Below are positions 51,611 to 61,635 of a DNA stretch of 64,000 bases, piece by piece. Origin of the DNA: Halorubrum sp. DM2 (GTDB lineage: Archaea; Halobacteriota; Halobacteria; Halobacteriales; Haloferacaceae); assembly GCF_901686465.1 (NCBI RefSeq), contig NZ_LR594487.1, forward strand, positions 3,361,773-3,425,772. Direction: 5' to 3'. The notes under the pieces are model-generated. The model searched no databases, was not told the origin of the DNA, and was given only the letters and a program-made list of their open reading frames with translations. The position numbers and the translations under genes were made by a program. Position 1 is the first letter of the stretch; each line of letters starts with the position of its first letter.

Positions 51611-52396
51611 TCACGCGTCCGCGACGATTCCGTCGAGCCGGACCGGCTCCACGCCGCGGCGGTCGAGTTCCGTCTCAATCTCTCGCAGCCGGGGCGCGAT
51701 CTCGTCCGGCTCGTGGCTGTCGGTCCCGACGGTCACCTCGACGCCGGCGTCGACGAGCCGGTCGAGGAAGGCGGGTGCCGGATGGAACTCGCCGTAGTCG
51801 TCGAGCAGGCGGCCGGCGTTGACCTCCGGGACGGTCCGCGAGTCCCGGAACGCGTCGACGACCGCGGCGTAGTGGTCCTCGGTCGCGAACCCGCGGAGGT
51901 GCGGGTTGCGCTCGATCAGGTCCGGGTGCGCGGCGATCGCGAACAGCTCCGACTCGACGAGCGCGACGAGCTTCTCGAAGTACCGGTCGACGAGCGCCCG
52001 CCGCTCGGACGCCGGCTTGTCGGCGAAGTGCGACCGGACGTGGACGTTCGCGCCGTCGAGGTCGTGGACGCTGCCGACGGCGTAGTCGAAGCCGGCGTCA
52101 TCGAGGAACTCGGCGATGGGAGTCTCGTGATCGGGGTCGTAGTCCATCTCCGCCGCGTCGTACACCTTGACGGCGGCATTCTCGCGGACCGCTTCGATCG
52201 CCTCGCGGCGTCGCTCGTAGGTCAGGTCCAGATTGAACCCGAACGCGCGCTTGTGCCGCTCCGCGTTCGGCTCCGGCGAGACGTTACAGTGGTCGGCGAA
52301 GCCGATGCCGTCGAGTCCCGCGTCGGCCGCGGCCTCGACCATCCACCGCAGGAACGCCCCGTCGGAGTAGTTCGTGTGGGCGTGGTAATCGTACAC
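51611..52396 (-). CDS. PHP-domain phosphoesterase, histidinol-phosphatase-like
   Basis: A 261-residue metal-dependent hydrolase. The N-terminus Y-D-Y-H-A-H-T-N-Y-S-D-G is the first metal motif. Further metal motifs are F-A-D-H (35-38), A-A-E-M-D-Y, V-G-S-V-H-D, A-A-H-P-D-L and G-T-D-S-H-E near the C-terminus. The nearest well-known function is histidinol phosphatase (HisK type), but many PHP proteins act on other phosphates. No his genes are nearby. Confidence 0.9.
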   Translation of the reverse strand: MYDYHAHTNYSDGAFLRWMVEAAADAGLDGIGFADHCNVSPEPNAERHKRAFGFNLDLTYERRREAIEAVRENAAVKVYDAAEMDYDPDHETPIAEFLDDAGFDYAVGSVHDLDGANVHVRSHFADKPASERRALVDRYFEKLVALVESELFAIAAHPDLIERNPHLRGFATEDHYAAVVDAFRDSRTVPEVNAGRLLDDYGEFHPAPAFLDRLVDAGVEVTVGTDSHEPDEIAPRLREIETELDRRGVEPVRLDGIVADA

Positions 52397-52491
52397 GGAG
52401 TCACTTCGGCTCGGGGCGACTCGAAGGTTCGGGTCGATCGGGTGATCTCACGCACCGGCTCCGCTTCCGGCCGCGTGCGCGTTGCGTCGAG

Positions 52492-53709
52492 TCACCGCGC
52501 TTCGCTCAGGACCGCGTTCGCCGCGGTGACGAGGAACGCGACGCCGGCCAGACCGGCGATGACGAGGAACGAGGGCCCCCACCCGAACAGGTCCGCGACG
52601 AGACCGACGCCGACGGACCCCGCCGACCCGATCACCGTGTAGACGGTCCGTATCAGGCCGAACCCCGCTCCTCGCTCCGCGTCGCCGAGTGCGTCCATGA
52701 ACCGGGGGTCGATGGCCGAGAAGAAACTCGACCCGAGTCCGGCGAGGAACACGACCGCCCCGAGCGCGACGTACTCGGGGACCGCCGGCAGTCCGACCGC
52801 GAGCGGGAGCCGGACGAGGGCCGGGAGCGCGACCAGCCCGGCGAGTCCGAGCGCCCCGCCGAGGAGGGCGGCGGCGATGCTCGCGTCGCGGCCGACGCGG
52901 TCGGAGAGCCGACCGAGCCCGACCTGTGCGCCGGCGCGGACCACGAAGAACGCGGAGAAGACGCCGCCGGCGAACGCGGGCGTGTACTCCCGGAGTTCGA
53001 CGAGGAACGTCGGCAGAAAGGAGATGACGCCCTGCGCGACGTACGTGCCGAGCGTCGCGACGACGAGCGGGACGAGAATCTCGCGCCGCCCGACCAGTTC
53101 GAGGAGCGGCCCGAGCCGGAGCCGCTCCGACATCGGCTGATCCGGACGCCGCGGCTCGGTCGGGCGGACGCGACGCGCGAACAGGACGAACACGGGGACG
53201 CCGACGACCGCGGCCAGCGCGACCCCGGGCCGCCAGCCGTACCGGACGCCGACCCACGTCGCGGCGACGGGCGCGACCAGTCCGGCAAGCGGGCCGCCCA
53301 GCGAGTGAAGCCCGACCGCGGTGCCGAGGTCCTCGAACGTCCGCGAGAGGAGCGTGGTCGCCACCGCGTAGTGGAGCCCCGCCGCGAGCCCGAGAAGCAC
53401 CGCCGCCAGCACGAACGCGGGGAAGACCGGCACGAGGGCGAGCAGGAGGCTCATCGCCGTCGTCCCGCCGACCGCGACGAGGATGACGCGGCGCTCGCCG
53501 TACCGGTCCGCGAGGATGCCGCTCGGGAACTGCGAGAGCCCGTAGGCGAACCACATCCCGGAGAGCGCGACGCCGACCGCCGTGTTCGAGACGCCGAAGT
53601 CGTCGATGATGAGGGGGACGACCGGGCTGATCGCCAGCCGGGCGAAGTACGTCACGAAGAAGGCGAGCATACACAGCGTCAACACCGTGTGGCGGTAGCG
53701 CCAGTTCAC
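52492..53709 (-). CDS. Major facilitator superfamily transporter
   Basis: A 405-residue protein with twelve predicted membrane helices. The MFS loop between helices 2 and 3 reads G-I-L-A-D-R-Y-G-E-R-R, and a related G-R-L-S-D-R-V-G-R-D-A appears in the second half. The substrate is unknown; drug efflux or small metabolite export is typical of this type. The start is GTG at 53709; no in-frame ATG lies close upstream. A GTTTATAC box on the minus strand (about 53847-53857) would imply a leader of about 110 nt. Confidence 0.9.
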   Translation of the reverse strand: MNWRYRHTVLTLCMLAFFVTYFARLAISPVVPLIIDDFGVSNTAVGVALSGMWFAYGLSQFPSGILADRYGERRVILVAVGGTTAMSLLLALVPVFPAFVLAAVLLGLAAGLHYAVATTLLSRTFEDLGTAVGLHSLGGPLAGLVAPVAATWVGVRYGWRPGVALAAVVGVPVFVLFARRVRPTEPRRPDQPMSERLRLGPLLELVGRREILVPLVVATLGTYVAQGVISFLPTFLVELREYTPAFAGGVFSAFFVVRAGAQVGLGRLSDRVGRDASIAAALLGGALGLAGLVALPALVRLPLAVGLPAVPEYVALGAVVFLAGLGSSFFSAIDPRFMDALGDAERGAGFGLIRTVYTVIGSAGSVGVGLVADLFGWGPSFLVIAGLAGVAFLVTAANAVLSEAR

Positions 53710-53917
53710 GTCGACTCGCGCCCCCGCGTTCCCGGTCGCGGCCGACTCACCGCAGCGCGAACCCGCCGGCTCGCCGTCGTTCGCATGCGCGGTCCGGCGG
53801 CGTCGACGTCGCGGATCACGTCTCGTCTCCGCCGTCGCGCGCGACTCGTATAAACCGTCTTCTCCCGGCGAGCAGTCGGGGGATCCGGCACCGAGGCGCG
53901 CGGGACGCGCCGACGGC

Positions 53918-54553
53918 TCAGTCGTGTTCCGACCGCGACCGCTCGCCGACCCCGCCCGGATCGGAGTTCCCGTCCCGCTCGGCGAGGCGCTCGGCGATGG
54001 CCGCGCCGGCGGTCCGTGGGTCGGCCTCGCGGACCGTCACCGAGTCGCCGACGGCGACGCGACCGGGTTCGATCACGTCACAGCAGAGTCCGCCGCGGTC
54101 CCGGAGCGCCGACGCCAGCCCGTCCTCGCCCGCGAGGTCCTCGACGTGCGCGCACGGCGGTCGGCGACGGGTCGGTCGCAGGACCGCGTCCCCGACCGCG
54201 ACGGTCGCGTCGAGGAGGGGGTCCATCCCGGGACCGAAGCCGTCGACGACGACGTTTCGCCGGTGGCAGCCGTCGGTCAGATCGACGCCGGTCTCGTCGC
54301 GGACCGCGGCGAGCGCCTCCGCGGCGACGAGCGTGACCGCGCAGCCGTCGAGCTGGAAGTGGCCGTCGCCGCGCCGGTAGCGGTCGCCCTCGACGCCGTC
54401 AGGTCGAACCTCGACCGCGTCGCGGCGGACCGGCGGGGCTCCGCTCTCGGGAGCCGTGACGAGCGACTCGACCGTTCCGGCGGCACCCGTCGCGGAGGCG
54501 GACCCGTTTGAGTGCGTCTCGGACGGGCCGTCGAACGGGTCGTCTCCGACCAT
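53918..54553 (-). CDS. MOSC-domain protein
   Basis: A 211-residue protein with the MOSC (molybdenum cofactor sulfurase C-terminal) fold: G-V-E-G-D-R-Y-R-R-G-D-G, a D-G-C-H-R-R-N-V-V-V segment, and R-R-P-P-C-A-H-V-E with the conserved Cys that carries sulfur in relatives. The protein is like bacterial YiiM. It probably handles sulfur or detoxifies N-hydroxylated compounds with molybdenum cofactor. The start overlaps the stop of the upstream membrane-protein gene by one base, so they form an operon. Confidence 0.85.
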   Translation of the reverse strand: MVGDDPFDGPSETHSNGSASATGAAGTVESLVTAPESGAPPVRRDAVEVRPDGVEGDRYRRGDGHFQLDGCAVTLVAAEALAAVRDETGVDLTDGCHRRNVVVDGFGPGMDPLLDATVAVGDAVLRPTRRRPPCAHVEDLAGEDGLASALRDRGGLCCDVIEPGRVAVGDSVTVREADPRTAGAAIAERLAERDGNSDPGGVGERSRSEHD

Positions 54554-54954
54554 CAGGGTCCCCCGAGGAGGTCCGCGTCGCCGGGTACCAGCCACTCGCG
54601 GTGCGCGTAGTAGAGGAGCGCGACCGGCGGCGCGGGCAGCGCGACGAGCGCGTAGATCCACTTGAAGAGACCGAGGTCGACGACGCGCCGCTCCGCGAGC
54701 GAGAGCGCGTCGAGCAGCAGCGTCGCGGTCGCCAGCGGCGCGAGCAGGTAGCCGTGCGCGAAGCCGACGGTCGCACCGATCGGCGTCTCGGGCGTCAGGA
54801 ACGCCCAGTCGACCGCGTACAGGAGCGTCCAAGCGACGACCGTCGCGGCGAGCGCGGCGAGCCACGGGCCGTCGAAGCGCCGGTCGGGGGCGTCCGACGA
54901 GCCGGTCGGATCGCCCTCGGGCGGCTCGGCCGCCGATTCCGCGCGCGTGTTCAT
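54553..54954 (-). CDS. Small membrane protein upstream of the MOSC gene
   Basis: A 133-residue protein with a disordered acidic first 30 residues and three or four hydrophobic segments (about 32-50, 60-80 and 95-118). The C-terminus L-V-P-G-D-A-D-L-L is cytosolic or exposed. It is translationally coupled to the MOSC gene. I do not recognise the family. Function is unknown. Confidence 0.7.
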   Translation of the reverse strand: MNTRAESAAEPPEGDPTGSSDAPDRRFDGPWLAALAATVVAWTLLYAVDWAFLTPETPIGATVGFAHGYLLAPLATATLLLDALSLAERRVVDLGLFKWIYALVALPAPPVALLYYAHREWLVPGDADLLGGP

Positions 54955-55051
54955 GGGCGAACTGAGCGCCGAACGCTAATCAACGCCCGGGTGGCGACGG
55001 GCGTCGCTGGGGATCCCGCTCGGAATCTTCGGAATCTCGGGAGCTTCCGGG

Positions 55052-55969
<918 letters not shown>

Positions 55970-56056
55970 TACCCGACCGAACGCGACCGCGACCCAAAGG
56001 CCCCGCGGACTGCGGCAATCGATGTCGGCCGGGAGGACCGTGACACGGAACACTGC

Positions 56057-56401
56057 GGTGGCGCGCGCCTCCGAGCGGTCGCCCCCGGCGACCGCGACGG
56101 AGCGCCGCGCGAGGGAGTCGGTCGCCGGAGCGAAGCGGAGGCGACCGACGAGGCTGGGGAGGTGTGAGGTGCTGTGCGGGGCGGTGCGGGGTGGGACTCG
56201 AAGGGGCAGCCGCGAGGCGGACAGAGGCGACGCAAGCACCGCAACGAGTGAGCGGAGCGAACGAGTGAGGAGCGCAGCGAGCGTCTATCCGCCTCGCGGC
56301 TGGGGCTTCGGCGGTCTCCCTCGCAGAGTCATTCGCGGCGAAAACACTCATGTACAGCCGATCGACTGAGGCTTCGGCGATCCCAGTCGCGTCGATCAGC
56401 G
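56057..56401 (+). repeat. Intergenic long repeat, copy C
   Basis: It fills most of a 519-nt gap between divergent genes. The head has two strong inverted repeats: GCGGTCGCC-CCC-GGCGACCGC (56075-56095) and a perfect 10-bp stem GTCGGTCGCC/GGCGACCGAC (56117-56149). The shared blocks GAGGCTGGGGAGG and GGGACTCGAAGGGGCAGCCG follow. The tail has unit starts CTGGGGCTTCGG (56300) and CTGAGGCTTCGG (56366). It shares TTCGCGGCGAAA-CACTCA and the ending GTCGATCAGCG with copy A. Confidence 0.85.
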
Positions 56402-56488
56402 ATTCGTATCCGTGCGCGTCGCGGACGACCGTGACTCCGATTTGCCACCGACGCGCCGTTTACGTGCCTCGGAGACGTACAGCCAGCT

Positions 56489-56875
56489 ATGACGCTCGAA
56501 ACACTCGCGCCCGCCGACGACCTCGACGCGGACGCGTTCGACGAAGCAGTCCTCGACGCCTTAACCGCGGACGACTACGTCTTCAAGGTGTGGGGCGGCG
56601 ACTGGTGCGGCGACTGCCAGCGACAGCTGCCCGCGTTCGGTGCCGCGCTCGCGGCCGCCGGCGTCCCGGACGACCGCATCGAGGCGTTCCCGGTCGTGAA
56701 GGGACCGAACGGCAAGGAGGGGGAGTTCGTCGACGAGTACGACATCGAGCTGATCCCGACCGTCGTCGTCGAGGACGCGGACGGCGAGGAGCTGGCGCGG
56801 TTCGTCGAGGAGGAAGACGTCTCCATCGCGAAGTTCCTAGCGCGGCAGCTCGCGGACGTCGAAGCGACCGCCTGA
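56489..56875 (+). CDS. Thioredoxin-family protein with CGDC site
   Basis: A 128-residue cytosolic thioredoxin fold. The active site is W-C-G-D-C with Cys40 and Cys43 (after V-W-G-G-D), instead of the usual C-G-P-C. A cis-proline motif E-L-I-P-T-V follows. The protein probably transfers electrons between thiols, but its unusual active site suggests a specialised partner. It is divergent from the cysteine synthase gene across repeat copy C. Confidence 0.9.
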   Translation: MTLETLAPADDLDADAFDEAVLDALTADDYVFKVWGGDWCGDCQRQLPAFGAALAAAGVPDDRIEAFPVVKGPNGKEGEFVDEYDIELIPTVVVEDADGEELARFVEEEDVSIAKFLARQLADVEATA

Positions 56876-56903
56876 GCGGACGGCGGGGAGCCGTCTCCGG
56901 CGG

Positions 56904-57119
56904 TCAGTCGTCCTCCGCGTTCACGTCGCCAACGTAGTAGAGAACGGTCATCACGACGCCCATCGTGACCGCGTAGACCGTCGTCGACGTGTCGAGGACG
57001 ACCCCGACCGCGAGAACCGACGCGATCACCACGACGCCCGTGAGGAGCGCGTAGCGTAGTCTGGAGAGTCCGCGCGCCCAGTCGTCGGCGCGGCGGTACA
57101 GTTGACGGGGACCTGTCAT
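56904..57119 (-). CDS. Small two-helix membrane protein
   Basis: A 71-residue protein with a basic N-terminus and two hydrophobic segments (about 22-42 and 47-63), ending in an acidic tail. It is transcribed toward the thioredoxin gene. Its codon use and position between two real genes make it plausible, and similar tiny membrane proteins are common in haloarchaea. Function is unknown. Confidence 0.65.
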   Translation of the reverse strand: MTGPRQLYRRADDWARGLSRLRYALLTGVVVIASVLAVGVVLDTSTTVYAVTMGVVMTVLYYVGDVNAEDD

Positions 57120-57151
57120 ACCCTCGGCCTCTCACGGGACCGACGACTATC

Positions 57152-57203
57152 TTCCGGTCGACCCGCGATCCTCCGGTCGACCCGCGATCCTCCGGCCGAC
57201 CCC
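57152..57203 (+). repeat. 19-bp short tandem repeat
   Basis: CTCCGGTCGACCCGCGATC occurs as two almost identical units (57152-57170, first base T; 57171-57189) and a partial third unit (57190-57203) in the gap between divergent genes, upstream of the ThuA-like gene. Confidence 0.75.
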
Positions 57204-57247
57204 GACGCGGGGCGAGCGCTCAAGTCCCTCCGCCGTCCACGCGGCGT

Positions 57248-57991
57248 ATGGCACGCGTCACGGTCTGGAACGAGTACCGACACGAGCGCGAGAGCGACGT
57301 CGTCGCGGACGTCTACCCCGACGGGATCCACGCCGTCGTCGCCGAGGCGCTCCGCGAGGGCGGCCACGAGGTCCGCACCGCGACCCTCGACGAGGGGCCG
57401 GACCACGGGCTCACCGAATCCGTTCTCGACGACACGGACGTGCTCGTCTGGTGGGGCCACGCCGCCCACGACGAGGTGCGCGACGCGGTCGCCGACCGGG
57501 TCCACGAACACGTTCTCGACGGGACGGGCCTTATCGTCCTCCACTCCGCGCACTACTCGAAGATATTCAAGAAGCTCATGGGTACCAGCTGTTCGCTGAA
57601 GTGGCGCGAGGCCGCCGAGCGCGAGCGGCTGTGGACGATCGAGCCGAGCCACCCGATCGCGGACGGAATCGGCGAGACGATCGAACTCGACGAGACCGAG
57701 ATGTACGGCGAGCGCTTCGACGTGCCAGCCCCCGACACGCTCGTCTTTACCTCCTGGTTCGAGGGCGGCGAGACGTTCCGCTCCGGCTGCTGTTACCGCC
57801 GCGGGAGCGGGAAGGTGTTCTACTTCCGACCGGGCCACGAGACGTACCCGATCTACTACGACGAAGACGTTCGGCAGGTGCTGCGGAACGCGGTCGACTG
57901 GGCGGCTCCGGGCGACGGACCGACGCCGACGTTCGGCAACGCGGAGCCGCGGGAGGAAATCGACACGGGCGACGACCGGACGGTCCACTAG
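57248..57991 (+). CDS. ThuA-domain protein
   Basis: A 247-residue glutamine-amidotransferase-like protein of the ThuA family, named after trehalose utilisation genes of rhizobia. The N-terminus [10 protein letters not shown] and [11 protein letters not shown] motifs are typical, and H-S-A-H-Y-S-K-I-F follows. The biochemical role is not well known; a sugar-keto intermediate is suggested for some relatives. It lies about 16 kb from the trehalase locus, and nothing links the two apart from the family name. Confidence 0.88.
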   Translation: MARVTVWNEYRHERESDVVADVYPDGIHAVVAEALREGGHEVRTATLDEGPDHGLTESVLDDTDVLVWWGHAAHDEVRDAVADRVHEHVLDGTGLIVLHSAHYSKIFKKLMGTSCSLKWREAAERERLWTIEPSHPIADGIGETIELDETEMYGERFDVPAPDTLVFTSWFEGGETFRSGCCYRRGSGKVFYFRPGHETYPIYYDEDVRQVLRNAVDWAAPGDGPTPTFGNAEPREEIDTGDDRTVH

Positions 57992-58015
57992 CGCGGGACC
58001 GTCGGGCTCCGGGCC

Positions 58016-58684
58016 TCAAGCCACGTCGCGCAGCTCCATGAACGCGGACATCATCGCCGACTCGGCCTTCCGGAGGTGTTCGGACGCGGTGCTCGGAGCG
58101 GCGTCGATCCGGTCGGCGACCTCCTCGACGGTCCCCGATCGGGGGGAGTCGTAGTATCCGGTCTCGACGGCGGCCGCGAGCGCGTCGAACTGGCGGTCGG
58201 TCAGCTCCGGATCGAAGAGGTCCTGTCGCCAGTCGTACTCGCCGATCCGGAGGACGTCGCTCGCGATCCGGTCCGGGAGCTCGGCGAGCGCGTCTCCGAG
58301 CGGTCCGCGTTCCCCGATCAGCGTCAGGCGCACGATTCCGCTCGGTCGGAAATCGACCGGCGGGACGACGACGATGCCGGTCCGCTGGAGCGGATCGAAC
58401 ATCGCTTCGTCGACCGCGTCGCGCCGCTGCGTGAGGAAGACGTAGTAGCCGTCGTCGTCGATCCGGGTGACCTCGTACTCCCGGATCCGGTCGACCGCCC
58501 GCAGCGCGTCGGTGTAGACGTCGATGTCCCCCTCGACGTAGAACAGGAACGTGTCGGCGGTCTCGTCGAGGATGGTGCCCTGTAGCAGGACGTCCCGTTC
58601 CACGGCGTCGGACTCGTCGACGAGCCGGTGCATGGGATGCATGAGGTCCGGCGGGTAGCGGAGTTCGAGCCGGAGGTATTTCAC
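58016..58684 (-). CDS. Bat-type HTH transcriptional regulator
   Basis: A 222-residue regulator with the C-terminal HTH_10 domain of the bacterio-opsin activator family (L-T-D-R-Q-F-D-A-L-A-A-A-V-E and D-A-A-P-S-T-A-S-E-H-L-R-K-A). The N-terminal 150 residues are a sensor-like domain without a known ligand. The start is GTG (58684), 24-31 nt from the TTATAAAT box at 58708-58715 shared with the divergent NuoCD gene. That placement suggests it regulates NuoCD, possibly in response to oxygen or redox. Confidence 0.9.
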   Translation of the reverse strand: MKYLRLELRYPPDLMHPMHRLVDESDAVERDVLLQGTILDETADTFLFYVEGDIDVYTDALRAVDRIREYEVTRIDDDGYYVFLTQRRDAVDEAMFDPLQRTGIVVVPPVDFRPSGIVRLTLIGERGPLGDALAELPDRIASDVLRIGEYDWRQDLFDPELTDRQFDALAAAVETGYYDSPRSGTVEEVADRIDAAPSTASEHLRKAESAMMSAFMELRDVA

Positions 58685-58707
58685 GTCGCGCAGTGACGCC
58701 GGCGTGG

Positions 58708-58715
58708 TTATAAAT
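58708..58715. promoter_or_regulatory. TATA box between the Bat-type regulator and NuoCD genes
   Basis: TTATAAAT is well placed for the leaderless GTG start of the regulator on the minus strand. It can be read in both directions, but the NuoCD ATG is 53 nt downstream, so a NuoCD transcript from it would have a leader of roughly 25-30 nt. Confidence 0.5.
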
Positions 58716-58768
58716 GCCCGTACTGAGCCGGCAGAAGCCTCGGGAGTCGCGGCCGCGTCCCTCCGCGT

Positions 58769-60424
58769 ATGTCGACCGAGCTGCTGCGCGACCCCGACGA
58801 GGGCGACGGAACGACGGACCCGTTCTCGCCGGTCCGCGAGTCAGTGACGGGACGCGAGGAGCATCTGAACGCCCCGGCCGCCCGGATTCGACCGGACGCG
58901 GTACGGGAGGTGCTCTCCACGCTGCGAGACGAGGGCGGCTACGACCACCTCGCCTGCGTCACCGCACAGGAGTACGAGGGCCGGTACGAGTCGATCTACC
59001 ACCTGCGCTCGTACGACGATCCGACCAGAGAGGTCAGCGTCGTCGTTCCCGCCGACACGGACGACCCGGTCTCGGAGTCCGCGACACCAGTGTTCCGCAC
59101 GGCGGACTGGCACGAGCGCGAGGCGTACGACCTCGTCGGGATCGAGTACGACGACCACCCTGATCTCCGACGGATACTGCTTCCCGAGACGTGGCAGGGC
59201 CACCCGCTCTCGTCGGAGTACGACGCAGAGCGGCCGCAGATCGTCTCGCTGTCCGAGAACGAACCGATCGAGCCGGGGTCGTCGGCGTCGGCCGGGAGCG
59301 ACACCATGCTGCTCAACATCGGGCCGCACCACCCGGCCACGCACGGGGTCCTCCACCTCCAAGTGACCCTCGACGGCGAGACCGTGGTCGGCGTCGAGCC
59401 GGACATCGGATACATCCACCGCTGCGAGGAGCAGATGGCCCAGTCCGGCACGTACCGCCACCAGATCATGCCGTACCCCGACCGGTGGGACTGGGGCGGT
59501 GGCGGCCTGCTCAACGAGTGGGCCTACGCGCGCGTCGCCGAGGACCTCGCGGACATCGAGGTGCCCGAGTACGCGCAGGTGATCCGGACGATGGCCGCCG
59601 AGCTGAGCCGGATCCTCTCGCACATGCTGGCGATGGGCGCGTACGCCCTCGACGTGATCGGGGACTTCACCGCGACGTTCATGTACGCCATTCAGGAGCG
59701 CGAACGGGTTCAGGACCTACTGGAGGATCTGACCGGTCAACGGCTGATGTTCAACTACTTCCGGCTCGGGGGCGTCGCGTGGGACTTCCCGGAACCCAGA
59801 GAGGAGTTCCTGCGCGGGATCCGCGAGTACCTCGACGGCCTCCCGCGTCGCATCGAGGAGTACCACGACCTGCTGACGCGGAACGAGATACTACAGCTCC
59901 GCACGGTCGACACCGGGACGCTCCCGCCGTCGGTCGCGAAGGAGTACGGGACGACCGGCCCGGTGCTCAGGGGCTCGGGGGTCGACTACGACCTGCGCCG
60001 CGACGACCCGTACGGGTACTACGACGAGCTCGACTGGGACGTCGTCACCGAGGACGGCTGCGACAACTACAGTCGGCTCCTCGTCCGGATGCGCGAAGTC
60101 GAGGAGTCCGCGACGATCATCGAACAGTGCGTCGACCTACTCGACGACTGGCCGGAAGACGAGCGCACCGTTCAGGCGAACATCCCCCGCACCGTCCGTC
60201 CGGACGACGACACCGAGGTCTACCGCGCCGTCGAGGCCGCGAAAGGGGAACTCGGCATCTACGTCCGCGCCGACGGAACGGACAAGCCGGCGCGGTTCAA
60301 GATCCGCGGCCCGTCGTTCTCAAACCTTCAGGCGCTCCCCGAGATGGCCGAGGGCGAGTCGATCCCGGACCTGATCGCGTCGCTGGGGAGCCTCGATACG
60401 ATCATGGGCGAGGTCGATCGCTAA
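58769..60424 (+). CDS. NADH-quinone oxidoreductase-like subunit C/D fusion (orphan)
   Basis: A 551-residue fusion. The N-terminal NuoC part (about 1-170) has W-H-E-R-E-A-Y-D-L-V-G-I. The NuoD part begins near residue 185 with L-N-I-G-P-H-H-P-A-T-H-G and ends in the family-typical E-V-D-R. In haloarchaea the complex I genes normally form one operon (nuoA to nuoN) with nuoCD inside. Here no other nuo gene lies in at least 50 kb on the left or 3.5 kb on the right. It is thus an orphan paralogue, perhaps of a small energy-converting or alternative complex. Confidence 0.92.
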   Translation: MSTELLRDPDEGDGTTDPFSPVRESVTGREEHLNAPAARIRPDAVREVLSTLRDEGGYDHLACVTAQEYEGRYESIYHLRSYDDPTREVSVVVPADTDDPVSESATPVFRTADWHEREAYDLVGIEYDDHPDLRRILLPETWQGHPLSSEYDAERPQIVSLSENEPIEPGSSASAGSDTMLLNIGPHHPATHGVLHLQVTLDGETVVGVEPDIGYIHRCEEQMAQSGTYRHQIMPYPDRWDWGGGGLLNEWAYARVAEDLADIEVPEYAQVIRTMAAELSRILSHMLAMGAYALDVIGDFTATFMYAIQERERVQDLLEDLTGQRLMFNYFRLGGVAWDFPEPREEFLRGIREYLDGLPRRIEEYHDLLTRNEILQLRTVDTGTLPPSVAKEYGTTGPVLRGSGVDYDLRRDDPYGYYDELDWDVVTEDGCDNYSRLLVRMREVEESATIIEQCVDLLDDWPEDERTVQANIPRTVRPDDDTEVYRAVEAAKGELGIYVRADGTDKPARFKIRGPSFSNLQALPEMAEGESIPDLIASLGSLDTIMGEVDR

Positions 60425-60592
60425 CCCGGCCTATCGCTAACCCGGTCGCCCTTCGAACGAGCCAGCGGCTCGCGAGTGTAGAGCGACCGCCGCTACGGCG
60501 CGGACGTTGAAAGGCGACCGCCTCACGCGAACGCGAGACGACCGGTTGTGTCGCACGCCGGCGGCCGGTCGAATAGGCGTCGGCCGCGCCCG

Positions 60593-60600
60593 TATATAAA
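60593..60600 (+). promoter_or_regulatory. Orphan TATA-like box
   Basis: TATATAAA in a 218-nt gap between the 3' ends of NuoCD (+) and the next gene (-). No recognised gene start lies at a suitable distance on either strand. The site may be fortuitous or serve a small RNA. I see no other gene in this gap. Confidence 0.35.
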
Positions 60601-60642
60601 CCCTCGTTCACGGGACTGCGAGAGACCGGCGGAGGCGTCCCG

Positions 60643-61503
60643 TCAGTCCGGCCGGTGGACCTCGCCGTCGCGCGAGTCGGCGTCCTTCCGACGGACCGCG
60701 GCCGCCGCGTTGTTCGCGTCGTAGCCGAAGAACACGTCCTTCGCGTACGTCTCCGCGACCTCGGTCGCGTGGATCAGGTCGTCGACGTCGACGTCGACGG
60801 CGTACAGCTCCAGCGAGAACGGCGTCTCCGGCGGCGCGCCGTGGAGGTCGTAGTCGCCGCCGAGCCGCGACCGGAACCCCCGAGCGATCGTCTCCAGCCA
60901 GTAGGTCGTCGCGTACGCCGTGTCGTACAGCGGGACGACGAACTCGTCGACGTGGTCGGCCAACCGGTCGAGGTCGAGACCGGCGCGCTCGTAGAGGTGG
61001 TCCGGGTAGGGATCGGGGTACAGCGTGAGCAGCAGGCGACCGGGGACCAACTCCGCCGCCTCGGCGACAAACTCGGTGATGACGTCGGCGCGCCAGTCGG
61101 CGAACTCGTCGCGGTCGCTCTCGGCGAACAGGCGCTCACAGCGGTCGCAGTGACAGAACCCCTCGCGGGGGAACCCCACGTCGTCGAGGCGCACGTCGCC
61201 GTTCGCGGCGGCGCAGTCCGCGATGATCTCCAGCAGCCCCTCGCGGTACTCCGGGTGGGTCGGGCAGATGTACGCCCAGTCGAAGTACTCGCGGTCGCGG
61301 GTCGCCGGCTCGCCGCGCTCGTCGACCGGAACGAGGTCCTCGTTCTCGCTCGCGGCGGCGTTGTCGCCGAAACACGACACCATGTTCACGGCGTTCGGCA
61401 GGGGCTCGGCCGCGCGGCCCGTGACGTCTTTGACCTCGTAGAAGCCGAGGTCGAACGGCTCCATGTCGACCTCGTCGGCGTTGCGCGTGACGACCCCGTA
61501 CAT
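60643..61503 (-). CDS. Conserved protein with glycosidase-like barrel features
   Basis: A 286-residue soluble acidic protein of uncertain function. The segment W-A-Y-I-C-P-T-H-P-E-Y-R near residue 77, the R-L-D-D-V-G-F-P-R motif and the cysteine cluster F-C-H-C-D-R-C-E near 118 recall hypothetical TIM-barrel glycosidase-like proteins with a conserved C-x-C-x-x-C. A later L-T-L-Y-P-D-P-Y-P-D-H motif may form an active-site loop. A TTTTTACC box lies 24-32 nt before the ATG at 61501-61503. Confidence 0.7.
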   Translation of the reverse strand: MYGVVTRNADEVDMEPFDLGFYEVKDVTGRAAEPLPNAVNMVSCFGDNAAASENEDLVPVDERGEPATRDREYFDWAYICPTHPEYREGLLEIIADCAAANGDVRLDDVGFPREGFCHCDRCERLFAESDRDEFADWRADVITEFVAEAAELVPGRLLLTLYPDPYPDHLYERAGLDLDRLADHVDEFVVPLYDTAYATTYWLETIARGFRSRLGGDYDLHGAPPETPFSLELYAVDVDVDDLIHATEVAETYAKDVFFGYDANNAAAAVRRKDADSRDGEVHRPD

Positions 61504-61635
61504 GGAGCCGGCTACGGGACAGGTCGGTAAAAACGGACGGTATCGCGGCGTCGGCGCGCGATACGAGCCGGCGTCAGTGGTTCGGCGGACGATGCGGGTC
61601 GGCGCGCGATGCGGCTCTCGGAGGGAGCGGCGCGG

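Noticed and set aside
57248-57991. ThuA as a member of the trehalose locus
   Set aside because: It is about 16 kb from trehalase and the family name alone does not establish a role in trehalose use.
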